A DNA stretch of 64,000 bases from assembly GCA_014529385.2 (NCBI GenBank), contig CM043966.1, forward strand, positions 140,666,211 through 140,730,210, written 5' to 3'. Shown in pieces: positions 20,250 through 32,813 of the stretch; position 1 is the stretch's first letter, and the number at the start of each line of letters is the position of its first letter. The translations under genes and the position numbers were made by a program. The stretch is from Adiantum capillus-veneris. Taxonomy: Eukaryota; Streptophyta; Polypodiopsida; Polypodiales; Pteridaceae. The notes under the pieces were generated by a model. The model saw only the letters and a program-made list of their open reading frames with translations, was not told the origin of the DNA and searched no databases.

Positions 20250-23200
20250 ATGGCTGACAACAACAACACAGATGTGTTCAAGATGTTTGTTGTTGAGGAT
20301 AGGTTGGATGGGGAAAACTACCCTATGTGGGCTTATATGATGCAACATGTTCTTGTGTCAAAAGGTGTCTGGAACATTGTGCAGGGCATTGATGTACGTC
20401 CTGGTTCTGAAGATGTAGGCAATGTTGAGGATGTTGCAGGTCTTGCTGCAAGGATTGCAGCTGTTAGAGTTGTTTTGCCTACGGCAGAACAAGCTCGTTG
20501 GGATGTTAAGGATGTGCAGGCTCATGCATTGATGCGTTGTCTGTGAAGCGCACCATTATTCCTCACATCCGTTCAACAAAATCTGCAAAACAGGCTTGGG
20601 ATATTCTAGCAGGTCTTTATGCAAGCCGCAATGAGGCTAAAATTGCTTTGCTACGTAAAGAGCTAGAGTCGAAGATTATGCATGAGGAAGATGATATGGA
20701 CACTTTCCTTGCTAGTGTCAAGGATATCAATGAGAAACTCATTTCTGCAGGTGAAGTCATTTCGGACAGTTCCCTTGTGCAGACTGTTCTTGATGCCTTA
20801 CCAGATTCCTACCAGACTTTTGCTAGTACTTGGAGACTGATGACCCAAGGAAATCCTGAAGTTGTCAAGTTTGATGCATTATGCACATTGCTGTTGCAAG
20901 AGTCACTTTCTAGAAAAAATAGGACTAGGCAGCGTGTAGTTGAACAGGCTTTTATTGCTTCTCAAAGAAAGGGTGGTAACAGTAATGCAGCCACTTCTTA
21001 TGGTTCTACTGCGAGTGGAAAAAATTCTGTTCCTAATGCTTCTGGTGGCAGCACTTCGTCTGGCAATTCTGGTGATAAGGGCAAAAAGAAGATGCGTTGC
21101 CATTATTGTAAAGCCAATGATCACTTGATCAAGTCGTGTCCTAAGTTGAAGGCCAAAGAGGCTAAGAAGAAAGAGGGTGGTTCCACTGCAAATGCTGGTT
21201 CCACTACAAATGCAGCCATTGTTGAGTCTTCTGTGAAAGGAGATTGTGATGTTGATGTTGATGCAGAATGGGCTTTTAGCGCACAGTGCACTTACAATCC
21301 TGCTGTCCATGATGCATGCTTGTCAGTTGCTGCAGATTCACATGTGTGGTATTTCGACAGTGGTGCTACAAAGCACATTACCTCACATCGTGAATTGTTT
21401 ACCTCTCTCGAGTCTGTCCCTCATGGGAATTCAGTCACTTGTGCCAACAACGCCTCTTATCTAGTTCAGGGAGTTGGAAAGATTGTGCTCACTGCTGCTA
21501 ATGGCAGTTCCTTCACACTTGTTGATGCACTTTATGTACCTGGGATCAAGAAGAATCTCTTGTCTGTATCCGCACTTGCTAGACTTGGACTTGTAGTCAA
21601 ATTTGTGGATGACAGATGTACAGTTCATGATCTCAGTTTTGGTGATGAAATTGTTGCATCTGGGCTTTTGTGCCGTGGGCTGTATAAGCTCATTTTGTAT
21701 GACAAGTGTGGACAAAATTTTGCAAATGCTGTTGTAGATTCAAGGGCTATTTCAGATGCAAAACTTTGGCATGCACGTTTTGGTCATCTGAATTTTGCCA
21801 GTTTGTTGCGTTTGCAGAAATCTGATATGGTTGCTTCTTTGCCGCCTCTTGAAGCACCTGTCAAACATGTTTGTGAAGGCTGTATTCTGGGTAAAATGCA
21901 GCGTTCTAAGTTTCCAAAGGATGGTTCAGTTAGGACCACATGCAGGTTGCAGCTTGTGCATAGTGATGTTTTTGGGCCCATGCAAACTCCGTCTTTGGGC
22001 AATTACCTGTACTTCGTGACTTTCATTGATGATTACTCTAGGCATGCATGGGTATTTCCGCTTAAAGCGAAGTCCAAAGTTTTTGTGTGCTTCAAAATGT
22101 TTTTGGCTATGGCTGAAAATGTCTCAAAATGTACTATGGGCACCCTCCGTTCTGATCGAGGGGGGGAGTATATGTCTCATGAATTTAATGCATTTCTGGC
22201 TAGTCGTGGGATAAAACACCAATGTACAGTGCCTTATACACCTCAGCAAAATGGTGTTGCTGAGAGGAAAAACAGGTCACTAACGGAAATGGCACGATGT
22301 ATGGTCAAAAGTCAAGCTTTGCCGCATTCTTTTTGGCTTGAGGCCATCATGTGTGCCACTTATGTACTTAACAGGTGTCCTACGAAAGCTTTGCAGTCTA
22401 TTACTCCATATGAAGCATGGCATGATAGAAAACCTTCTATTGAGCACATGCGTGTTTTTGGCTGTTTGGCATATGCTTTGGTGCCACAAGTGCAGCGCAG
22501 AAAATTGGATGATAAGGCTGTCAAATGTATTTTTGTTGGTTATAGTGCTGAAAGCAAAGGTTACAGGTTGTATCATCCGCAAACAAAACGTATTCTGGTT
22601 TCACGGGATGTAGTGTTTGTGGAAGACTCTGTTCAGCCCTTGCTGTCATGTACTAGAGACAGTAATGTAAGCTCACAGGACATTTATGACACTTTGTTGC
22701 CTCTTTTCAGTGGTGGAAATACGAATGTAAGTTCCAATGAGGCAAATGTACAGCCTATGGGGGTTTCTGAAAATGTTTTAGAACAGCCTATTACTGATGC
22801 AGATGTACATGATGTACTTGATGAGGAAAGGGCTGAAAATGAGCAGGCTAGAGGTATGCCAAAATGGCTGGTGCACACTTTGCGTGACAGTAAATTGGAT
22901 GCACCTTTATCTAGTCGTACTCGTTTAGGCTCTCGCCATGCATCTTATGCATCAGATTGTTATGCTTTGGCTGTGTCTAGTTTACATGATGTTGAGGAGC
23001 CTCTGTCTTTTGATGAAGCATAGAATTCAGAAAATTGGATTGCTGCCATGAAATCGGAATATGAGGCACTTATAGAGAATGACACATGGACTTTATGTGA
23101 TTTGCCTCCTGGCAAAAAGGCCATTGGTATGAAGTGGGTTTACAAGTTGAAACGCAAGCCGGATGGTGAGATCGATCGCCATAAGGCTCGACTTGTTGCA

Positions 23201-24535
23201 AAGGGTTATGCACAACAAAAAGGCATAGATTATGAAGAGACTTTTGCTCCCACTTGTCGTATGACTACTGTGCGTTTTCTATGTGCATTGGCAGCTCATT
23301 TTGGTTGGGATGTACATCAATCAGACATTGTTACTGCTTTCTTGAATGGTGACATATTTGAGGAAGTTTATGTAACGCAGCCTCGCGGTTTTGTCATAAA
23401 AGGACAAGAGGACAAAGTGTGCAAATGTAAGAAGGCTTTGTATGGGTTGAAGCAATCTCCTCGTGCTTGGTATGAGAAAGCTGACACTCATTTGGTTAAA
23501 CGAGGCTTTCGTAGCAGTCCAACAGAAAGCACATTGTATGTAAAGCGTGAGGATGATGTATTTCTCATTGTGGTTCTTTATGTTGATGATTTGCTGATCA
23601 CTGGACCAAATGAGAGACATATTGCTGAATTTAAGGCTGATTTGAATGCTACTTTCAAGATGAAAGATTTGGGGTTGTTGCATCATTACTTGGGTATACA
23701 GTTTAAGCAGTGTGATGGTGGTATTGCCTTGTGTCAGAAAAGTTACATAGAGACATTGCTATGTAAGTTTGGACTTGAGGATTGCAAACCTATTGCCACT
23801 CCCATGGAAACAGGTTTGAAGTTGAGTCTACATGATGCTGGCGATCCTGCTGATGTCACTCTTTACCAAACTGCTGTTGGCTGCCTCATTTATGTATGCA
23901 ACACGAGGCCAGATATTCAGTTTGCAGTCTCGCAGGTCAGCAGATTTATGCATAGCCCAGGGTCTAAGCATTGGTAGGCTGTCAAGAGGATTTTCCGCTA
24001 CCTTAGTGGCACTTTACATCTTGGCTTGTTTTATCCCAAGGGGGGATCATTGCCACCAGACTTACATGCTTTTTCGGACTCAGATTGGGCTGGTTGTTTT
24101 GACACGCGAGTGTCCACAAGTGGTTTTTGTTTCATGCTTGGCAGTTCATGTATATCATGGTTGAGCAAGAAGCAACCTACTGTGGCCACTTCGAGTTGTG
24201 AGGCTGAGTACAGGGCAGTCTTCACAGCTACGGTTGAGTGTGTATGGCTCAGACGCCTTATGGCTGACTTGGGTGTTGGACAGGACACTGCCAACACTAT
24301 CTACACTGACAGTCAGAGCGCATTGGCAGTTGCGAGGAACCCAATTTTTCATGCTCTCACAAAGCACATTGAGGTGCATTACCACTATGTCAGGGAGAGG
24401 CTCTCAGCAGGAGAGATCAGCTTGGCTTATGTGCCAACACAGGACAACCTTGCAGATCTTTTCACAAAGGCATTGTCTCGTGAGAAGCTTGAAGCTTTCC
24501 GCAAAGCTTTGGGCTTACTCCCCTTTGTGGACTGA
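20250..24535 (+). pseudogene. Copia-2 Gag-Pol polyprotein with one frameshift and two nonsense codons
   Basis: Gag starts at ATG 20250 (MADNNNTDVFKMF). A single-base loss near 20532 moves the frame; the rest lies in one frame from 20537. The knuckle CHYCKANDHLIKSC begins at 21098, protease has DSGATKH near 21356, and integrase Asp codons lie at 21964 and 22154 with the Glu at 22262 (D,D35E). RT has YVDD at 23579-23590, and RNase H has DSDWAG and EAEYRA near 24080-24210. TAG stops interrupt at 23021-23023, just before RT, and at 23975-23977, between RT and RNase H. The frame ends at 24535. As written it would yield only truncated products, although catalytic residues between the lesions are present. 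Confidence 0.93.
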
Positions 24536-24598
24536 TCCTGTCCTCAGGGCATGGAAGTTCCCTTTACTCATGTGCCAGCTCTCGTTCACCGCATCACT

Positions 24599-24610
24599 CC
24601 AGGGGGGATT
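24599..24610 (+). promoter_or_regulatory. Polypurine tract of copia-2
   Basis: CCAGGGGGGATT abuts the 3' LTR. Confidence 0.8.
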
Positions 24611-24837
24611 TGTTACCATATACATGTGGTAGTGATGTGTGTGAACACACTAGGACCGCCGGGGCATTTTTTCCCTCTTTAGGAGGTTTTTTCCCCCGTG
24701 CATTGTATATACGCCCATCACTCTAGGGCTATCCATCTTTCCATTGCACACTAAGTAACACACTCTCTATTGTGTGCCTTGAGCTTCCTTCGTCTTCTCC
24801 AAGCTGTGTGTGTTTCTCTGCAACCCTAATTCCAACA
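24611..24837 (+). repeat. 3' LTR of copia-2 (227 bp)
   Basis: Direct repeat of 19672-19898. Confidence 0.95.
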
Positions 24838-24842
24838 GTTGT

Positions 24843-25555
24843 TCTCACTCTTTCTTTTATTGTAAACCTCTAGAAGCAAGGAAAACCAACAAAATATTGT
24901 AAACAAAAATTTGTGATAGGCTCGGATCAACGGCATGTGAGCTGATGTGTCAAAAATTGGCCAATTTGGACTAAATTTGACCATTTTGACCTATTTTTGC
25001 GTATACAAATCCATTTTTTATGGGAATTAGGGCAAACGGTTAACCAAAATCATCAAATTTGTCATCATGATTCCTCAAAGCATTTCAGAGCACTCCATTT
25101 CAGAATCCATCACTTTCTACTAAGGATGCATGTGATCCAGGTAAAATTTACAAGGATATAGCCGAAGTGCACATGCAACTACACATATCATGTTATTGCG
25201 CATGAGAGCATTCTCTATACTTCCAATTGTTTTATTGAGACTCAAAATCATATCTACATCATGTACAAGGAATTCTAGAAAACCATGATGCCGCAAACAA
25301 GGGTCCAATCCCTCCAGGGGATATGTACATAATAGTGACCTTGAACAAGCATGCTTGAGTATGTACATGGCATATACATATGCAACTTCTTTCAACAAGT
25401 TCTCAAGCATCCATAAAATTTCTAGGTGTTTTCTTAGTCACACAAAAAAACTTAATAAATCATAACTTGCCAACCTTCTAGTCTACGAGATCATTCATGA
25501 TCAGTAGCAACAATCTCCAGGGAAAACAAAGAGCACATATCACACGCATAAGTTA
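24843..25555 (-). other. Proximal 3' LTR fragment and 3' UTR of relic B
   Basis: It lies between the copia-2 insertion and the end of the relic B integrase. I cannot find a clear polypurine tract or TG start, so the LTR boundary is unresolved. No gene is seen. Confidence 0.35.
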
Positions 25556-27480
25556 CTCATGTAAAGTGACATTTGAGTTGTCATGATCTTCAAGAAGTAT
25601 ATCATCTTTTACAATTTTCATCATTCTTGGCACATACATCTTGAGCCTGTATCCATTAACTCTAGATGAGTGCATGGTTCCATCCAAATGAGCAAGCTGA
25701 TAAGTGCCATTCTTATACTTCTTTGCTACCATGAATGGACCCTCCCATTGATTTAAAACCTTTTTTGAAATGTGCTATCCAATTTGCTATTGTATCATAA
25801 TACTAGTTCACCCTCCTCTATCTCTTTGTCCTTTACAATTTCATTGAACCTTCTTTGTTGATCATGTTGACTTTTCTCATAATGCTCAAAAGCAAGAGTA
25901 CGATCAACTTGTAAACATTGTAAATGAAAAAGTCTGTCTTCAAGCATGCCCATTGCCCCTTCATTCAACTTTATGAGCATCCTCATAGAAGCAATCTCAA
26001 CTTCAATGAGCAACAATGCTTCCTTTCCAAACACCAAGTGAAATGGAGAAAATCATGTTCTCAACTTCATAGATGTTCTATAAGCCCACAAAGCACACGA
26101 AATTTCAAGATTCCACATTTTACTATGACATTGAGTCATTTTGATAAGTATCTTCATAAGCTCTCCATTGAATCTTTCATTCATTCCATTGCATTATGGA
26201 TAATTTGGAGTGGTGTACCTATGTTGTATCATCAACTTCTCACATAAATAGTCGATCAACTCTCCATGAAAGCTCGGACCATTATTAGAGAGAAATTCCA
26301 ATGGTACACAAACTTACAACGTATATCCTCATACAAAAATTTTCGAACATCCTTGTTGGTGATCTTCTTTACTGCCTTTGTCTCTACCCATATTGACTAA
26401 TAGTCAATTGCAGTACGAATACAAAATTTTCCTCTACTAGTCATAGGCAAGGGCCCTATTGCATCAAGGCCCCATTTCTCAAACACATCATAGTCCCACA
26501 TAATGTTGCGAGATTCAGCTTTGAGTACTCTCTTACCCATATGTCGGCATGGTAAACATGTTTTTCACCAATGATGGACATCCTTTTGTATGCTTGGCCA
26601 CACATACCCTTCTTGTAAGATCTTCTATAAAGTTACTTTCATTACAAAGTGTCCACCACAAGATCCCTCATGGTTGTCTTCTAAAATTCTATAAAATATC
26701 TTCCTTCCAAGGTACACGATGTAGCACCAAATAACTCCCTTTCATGTAAAGAACATCATCATTTACTAGCTTTTCTCATGAGTGCATAGAATGGGAAGGC
26801 CTATCTGCAAAAACTCTTCTTCTTTCAAAAAGGTTTGTCTTCCATGATACATAACCTCAACAGCTTTAATGACAAACACTTCAATAATCATCTCTTGTGC
26901 AGCATTATGAGCTTCTTCATTCTGGGAGCTATTAACATGCATGAGTTCCAAGATTCAAAGTGTTTCAGCAATTGCTTCACTTGCAGACAAAGGCTCTTCA
27001 ATTTTGGATTTTTTTTTTCCACACTCCCAGAACTTGCTTAACCATTAGCAAGGCATCACCCCTTATTTGTAAATGATAGATTCCAAGTTGAAAACACATA
27101 TGTAAACCACTTTTAAGAGCAATTCTTTCAACCTCGTTCTTTCTTTTTGCATCAAGATTTAGTCCTTTCTTCCAAATGAAAACTCCTTTGGGATCATAAA
27201 TTACAATGCCACCAGATGCTGCATCATGACTTTTCCTATATGAGCCATTAAAATACATCAAGCATGCATTTTCAACATCTGTATTCTCACCCTTTTTTGC
27301 TTCAACTCTTCCTCTTTGATTAGAAGTGGACTCTCTTTATACGTAAGAAAATCTGCCAAAGTAGCTCTAGTGCTTTCCTCAACCATAAATAAGAATTGAA
27401 ACTCTTGAAGCTCAATTATCCATTTCTCTGTCTTTGACATGTTTGAGTTATTGAACAATTAAGGAAGTAGACATTAGCCT
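25556..27480 (-). pseudogene. Relic B pol fragment: RNase H end, archaeal-type RNase H, integrase
   Basis: On the minus strand the pieces run in pol order. The end of the first RNase H is near 27258-27458 (KWIIELQEFQFLFMVEESTR). A second RNase H at 26998-27261 begins YFNGSYRKSHDAASGG, with the first catalytic Asp changed to Asn, and continues NEVERIALKSGL and GDALLMV. Decayed integrase pieces follow around 26050-26600, then the integrase C-terminal region at 25795-26037 (VFGKEALLLIEVE) and RVNGYRLKMY near 25660, matching RVNGWRLKPYF of elements A and N. Protease and RT are missing. Frameshifts and stops are frequent, so it is older than A and N. Confidence 0.8.
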
Positions 27481-29180
27481 GTCAAGAAGGTGAAAGGTCA
27501 TGGTAGTAGATAATGCCTGAATCTTCTACAAGCATATACAACTCTAACCATTACAAGATCCACTTCAGATAAACCTCTCTTTAATAGCATTCTTGTCATT
27601 AAATATCTAATATCTAACCAACCCAAATGATTTTCGCATATTAAACTGATTATTTAATATGGGATAATAAATGGTAACAAGGGTTAGAATATAGACATGT
27701 GCTTACGGATCTATCTCAACACGGGGCCAATGGTAAAGGGGCCCAAATAAGAGATGGGATGTCAAAGAGCAAGGTTAACTAATGAAGCTTCATTAAAGAA
27801 CTTAGGGTTAGCTTCATTAAAGACCTCCAATGGTTAGTAGGGTTGTGATTGAGGTGGGAACCTTAAGCAAGCTAGGGTTGTCCTTGACGTGGGAACCCGA
27901 CCTAAACTTAAGCAAGATAGGGCTCTGCTTGAGGTGGGAACCCAACCTAAAATTAAGCAAACTAGGACTATGCTTGAGGTGGGAAATCCACCTCAGGTGC
28001 TTGTCATGCTTGATGACTAAGGTACTTGAGGTACTTGTCACATTTAATGAGGAAATTGTTTGAGAAGCTTCCAATGCTGGGGGGTAACATGCTTGACTCA
28101 AAAAGAGAACTTACACACTGGATTAGGAAGTTGCTCGAGAAAGTTCATATGCATAAAAATCTCAAAGTTAGGGGAATTCTAAAAGAGCACATGGGACACA
28201 TGTCAGACTCTCACTAAGCTTAACCACATGGTGTACTTGAATGCTATTGGTTGGGCTAAAGAGGGTTGCAATGAGCTTCTACTTCCATCTAACAAATATA
28301 TAGATATTTTCAAGATCTGTCTCTCTCTCTAAGGGGTAAGGAGGACACTTGTCAAAAGACTACCCATGTAATTGACTACATGCTGCATGTGATTGGCTAG
28401 GGGGGAGAGGGGTCCAATGAGCTTGCAACATGCAGAAGGTTGCCACTCACCCAAAGCAAAGAGGGGGGTGCTAGGGGGTTATACTCCACACACACACACA
28501 CTCATTTGCAAAGCCATTCTCACTTGGTGAAAGTTGAGGAACACCACCTCCTTCTCCAAGCTTGTGAGAGTGAAAGCCTACACCAACACTCTTGGCTATG
28601 GAATGCAAATCCAACCAAGAGTCATGCTTCAATGCTTACGCTTGACATCTTCTCCATCTTCATTACTATGCTATTATGTATGCTAGCAAGAAGAGTAATG
28701 ATAAGTGAGGAACTATTTCTTTCTCCTATGAAATGTTTCCTCTTCCTCTTCCCTATCCTCATTCCCCGCTAGCTCTCTCCACCTTCGAATGTGTTTGAGG
28801 CCTTTGGATAGTTAATTCTTTCTTCAAGTTTATCTTATGCTTGTGATGCATGAAGATTTCCATCTTTATTGCATCACCTAGGTTACAAGGAACACAAAGA
28901 TTGTATTGTACCAAGTCTCTCTTGATGGGAGAAACTATAATACAAATTCCTATTGGAGGGGGGACATGCTCCATATGAATCCGGTCCTCATATATTGTTA
29001 TGTTCTCTGAACTCTCTCTCTTGCAAAAGTATTGTTAATGCCAAGTTAACTAAGTACCATGTTTATTTTGCTACCATCACTTAAGTTCAACCGCTATGCT
29101 CACAAAGAATCTCTCAAAAGTGCTTCACCTAATTTCCTAATTCTGCTACTCTCAAAGTTCATAGGTAATTTCCATTACAT
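27481..29180. other. Noncoding stretch; probable 5' LTR of relic C in its right part
   Basis: A primer binding site begins at 29181 straight after ...CATTACA, so an LTR should end at about 29179. A TATATAGATA box lies near 28296. I cannot find the LTR start and there is no second copy. The left part holds the 45-bp tandem repeat. No gene is supported. Confidence 0.45.
27840..28000. repeat. 45-bp tandem repeat, about 3.5 copies
   Basis: TTAAGCAA recurs at 27863, 27908 and 27953, exactly 45 bp apart, each followed by (G/A)(C/A)TAGG and then CTTGA(G/C)GTGGGAA. Because 45 is a multiple of three, both strands show spurious 15-residue periodic frames. Confidence 0.9.
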
Positions 29181-29193
29181 TGGTATCAGAGCA
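29181..29193 (+). promoter_or_regulatory. Primer binding site of relic C (initiator Met-tRNA)
   Basis: TGGTATCAGAGCA follows CATTACAT; exact match to the plant initiator-Met primer site, placed upstream of the gag relic. Confidence 0.85.
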
Positions 29194-29593
29194 TTTGGTT
29201 TCTCTTTTCTTGCTTAAGAAGAGAGGTCCTTAAGTAGACTATTGATGGTTGTTTTTGTTGATTATATTAGGGTAAGTGGATCTGGGATCTATTATCGGTT
29301 TTGTTGAGCCCACTATATGGGATATGGTGCACACCTTGGGAGCTTTGGTCTTAATAATGGAGTCTTTTTAGACTTTCCTATGGCTTTACCATTATTGAGC
29401 CATAAGAAGTCGGAAAGGAGCTATGCCTCGACAACTTCGCTATGCTAGACTCACTCCACTACTCTCTATAATTAACCAATTCGAGCCGTGGGTGTAGATA
29501 CATAAGTGCCTATTTTCAAAGGCTAAGAGGAGTAGCAACTAAGGTTTTGAATTGCCAAAGCATACATTAAGTGTACACAGAAGTTTAATTAGC

Positions 29594-32500
29594 ATGGCTG
29601 ACAATAACCAAGAGAGGAGAATGAACATTGATAACTTTGATTTTGCACATGAAGGTGCCAATGATGATGCGTTGGTTAATTATCTTGTCACTAGATTGCA
29701 ACAAGCTATGAGCAACCCCACTTTGCAAGCCTAAGTTACTCAACAACTTTGTGCTTATGGGATTTCCTTTCCTCTCCAAGAGGAGAGATATCTTACGAGG
29801 CCTCTTGAAGAGACCACCAAAAGAAGACTCTCTCCCATACGAGAGGAGGAATCCAAAGATCAAGAAAGCAATGAATCCCTAAATTCCTCCGAAGATGTGG
29901 CTTCACAAAGAAGGAGGACTAAACGATCGCCAACTCCTCTCCAGACGAAACGGTCAACCCATAGTCCTTCTCCTTGTCATTCCAAAAGGGAAGAGAGGAA
30001 ACCAAGGAATAAAATGTCAAGAAAGAGGTCACCCTCTTCTCCTTCTTGTTCACCTTCCTCCTCTAGAGATGAAATCTATGGCTATTCTCCTAGACAATAT
30101 AAGAGTGGAGGACATCGCAAATCTTACCCTGCATGGCGAAGGTCACAAAAGCTCAAGAAGTTCAAAGAGGGAGGAAGAGTATCTCTTTTCTCACCTATGA
30201 TGGCACCTTTGGTGCTACTGACAAAGTATTGGCCTTCATCCAACAATTTGATGCGGCCTTTGGAGACGGGGGCTTCACGGAGTCCTCCATGCTACACCAT
30301 GTAGCTATGCACTTCCAAAATTGGCATGTCAATGGTGGGATAGCCTTCAAGGCAATGGCGAAGCCCCAAAGACATGGAAAACTCTACGAGTTTCATGAAG
30401 CAATTCCTTGCAAGTGATGCAAAGGACAAAGTGCTCACCGAATGGCAAAGTTTAAGGCTTCTCTCTCACGAGTTTATCCACAAATATGTGGACAAGTTTT
30501 GGGATTTACATCTCAAGGCTACTATCTTTCAAAAGATAGACTTTGCTGAGCAAAAACAACAATTCTGTGCGGGATTACCTAAAGAGATGGCCAAGTATGT
30601 TAACTCTCAACAGCTTGACTCTATCAGCGAAGTAATCCACCATACCATGGTTGCTTCACGCATCAACCTCGAACAAGGGGTTAGACGGAATGTCAAACCC
30701 ATGGAAAATAAAGATAAAAGTGATGCAAAGGGAAAAATTAATGCCCAAAATTTTTCCCACGGCCATTCCAACAACAACAACAACAACAATCGGTCCAAGG
30801 AGAAGGAGTTTACAAAGGTAAAAATAAACTCTCTCCTGAAGAGATTGAAACTTTTCGCAAGGATCACAAATGTTTTAAGTGCGGGGAGCAAGGACATGGC
30901 TATCGTTCTTGCCCCAAAATAAATGCTTGCAATGAGACTCCTACAACTTCCACTATCGAAGCTCCAAAAGAGGATACTCATTGCGAAGGATCACCTCTCT
31001 CCTATTCTTGGGGAAAGGTAAGGGAGAATGATGCCTTCATCTTGTTTGACCCTGGTTCTACTCTCAACTTCATATTAATGGAGTTGGCCACCATGTTGGG
31101 CATTCAAGCTTTTGAGATCAGAGATGCTGTAACTGCCGATGCCCCTTTCAAGGGACAACAAGCCTCTGTTACTCCCTTGATTGGGAAGTTGAGGTTTCAT
31201 GTCCAAAGCTATGTCGACAAATAAGACTTCCTTATCTCTCCTCTCCAACATGAGGATGCTATCCTAGGGGTATCATGGTTCAATCGCATGGCTGCCAACA
31301 TGAAGTTCCCTGAAATGAGAATCTACTTCTCCTAAAGAGGAAAGAATATGTATATAGATGCTAATGAGTTTGATCGTAGTATACTACTTGTAAATCCTCT
31401 TGCCCTTGATAAATCAATGAAAAGCTCAGTTTCTGTGCACATGATTTTTGTCAAAGAATCCCTAAAAGGTCCTAATGTTTCATCAAAGGTGAATGATAGG
31501 AATCAAGAAGAGTTAGAATTGTCTAACTTTCTAGCAGGATTCCAAGATGTGTTCATTGATGATATCCCTACGAACTTACCTCCAAAATGAGGGGATGATG
31601 ACCATCAAATTGAACTCCTATCAGGAAGCTCACCGCCTAACAAACCTCCCTATCAAGTTTCACAAGCTCAACAAGAGGAGATCATGAGGCAAGTACAAGA
31701 ATTGATAGACAAAGGAATGGTGAAGCCGAGCTCCTATCCCTTTTGCTCTCCAGTCCTTTTAGAGCAAAAGAAAGATGGTACATACGGCATGTGTGTGGAC
31801 TCTTGTGCCTAAACCATATCACTGTCAAAAACAAATTTTCCGTACCTCGGGTAGAAGATCTGTTTGATAAGCTACAAGGATCTACCTACTTTAGTAGGAT
31901 TAACCTTAAAAGTGGCTACCATCAAATAAGGATAGTGAATGAAGATATCCTAAACACCGCATTTCGTACAACGTTTGGCCTTTATGAATATCTAGTCATG
32001 CCTTTTGGATTGACTAATGCACCAGCTACATTCAATCGATTAATGGAGAAATTTATTAGACCCTATCGCAAATTCACTGGAGTGTTCTTTGATGATATCA
32101 TCATCTACCTCAATTCCTTGGGGGAACACAAGAAACATCTCCAAGTGATTTTTCAAGCATTAAGGGAGAATAAACTTTTTCTCAATCAAAAGAAAAACAA
32201 TTTTTTCCTTCAAGAGATTCAATACTTAGGTCATATTATCTCTCGAGATGGTATCCATCAAAGTTGGAGGTAATAAAAGCATGGCCTAATACAAGGAATC
32301 TACATGAGCTAAGAATCTTTATTGGTATGTGTACATACTATAGACGCTTCATAGAAAAATTCTCTCAAATAGCATGACCATTACATGACTTAAGAAAGAA
32401 AAACATTAAGTATTCAAGGACTACTAAGGAGAAAAGTTCTTTTGACAAGCTCAAAGAGAAGCTTACCTCCCAACCAGTTCTTATGCTTCCAGATCTCTCA

Positions 32501-32813
32501 AAGACATTTGAGGTCCAATGTGATGCTTGTGGTGATTGCCTTGGAGCAGTCTTGCTTCAAGAAGGGCATGCCATAGCATATGAGAGCCGAAGGCTCAACA
32601 CGGATGAACGGGTCTTAGGCATTTATGAGAAAGAGCTGTTAGCTATTCTACATGCCCTAGACACATGGAAGCACTATCTATTGGGGACTCCATTCATTTT
32701 ACGAACAAACATCAAAGTCTCAAGTACTTCATGACGCAAACAAAGATTTTCGACAAACAAATGAGGTGGGAAAATTTTATTTCACAATTTAATTTCTTTT
32801 GAAATCATAGAGG
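29594..32813 (+). pseudogene. Relic C: decayed gypsy gag-protease-RT-RNase H, truncated by element G
   Basis: Gag starts near 29594 (MADNNQERRMNIDNFDF) and soon breaks. A capsid-like segment (LTEWQSLRLLSHEFIHKYVDKFWDL) lies at 30374-30700. The zinc knuckle (KCGEQGHGYRSCP) is near 30880. A retropepsin motif reads FDPGSTLNFI near 31046, with the usual Ser after Asp replaced by Pro. RT spans 31743-32273 and carries FFDD at 32085-32096. RNase H at 32483-32813 has DACGDCLGAVLLQ and EKELLAILHALDTWKHYLLG. The sequence stops at 32813, where the LTR of G begins. Frameshifts and nonsense codons are scattered throughout. Sequence style and primer resemble chromovirus-type gypsy elements, but the integrase and any chromodomain are missing, so lineage is uncertain. 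Confidence 0.85.

Larger units (their letters stand above)
19672..24837 (+). mobile_element. Copia-2: full-length Ty1/copia retrotransposon with damaged ORF
   Basis: It is a 5166-bp element with two 227-bp LTRs (TGTTACCATA ... TTCCAACA) that I read as identical. The target duplication GTTGT is at 19667-19671 and 24838-24842. Primer site, leader, gag-pol and purine tract are in the normal order. The identical LTRs imply very recent insertion, yet the polyprotein carries one frameshift and two stops. Confidence 0.95.
18259..27480 (-). mobile_element. Relic B: decayed Tat-like Ty3/gypsy element, minus strand, split by copia-2
   Basis: Integrase and both RNase H pieces are found at 25556-27480. 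Downstream on the minus strand lies an LTR-like region with a TATA box (minus-strand TATATAAAGAGG near 18775) and, near its end, AGGTGGTGCCC and GTAGAGGCCG, matching the ends of the element A and N LTRs. I infer one element whose 3' LTR is interrupted at 19672-24837 by copia-2. The exact LTR ends are not fixed: TG at 18259 is a guess and the upper end lies somewhere between about 25000 and 25550. Confidence 0.5.

Noticed and set aside
27840-28000. CRISPR-like array
   Set aside because: Units are contiguous with no unique spacers, and the context is a plant genome.
27817-28101. Proteins with 15-residue repeats on both strands
   Set aside because: They are a by-product of a 45-bp tandem repeat whose period is a multiple of three.
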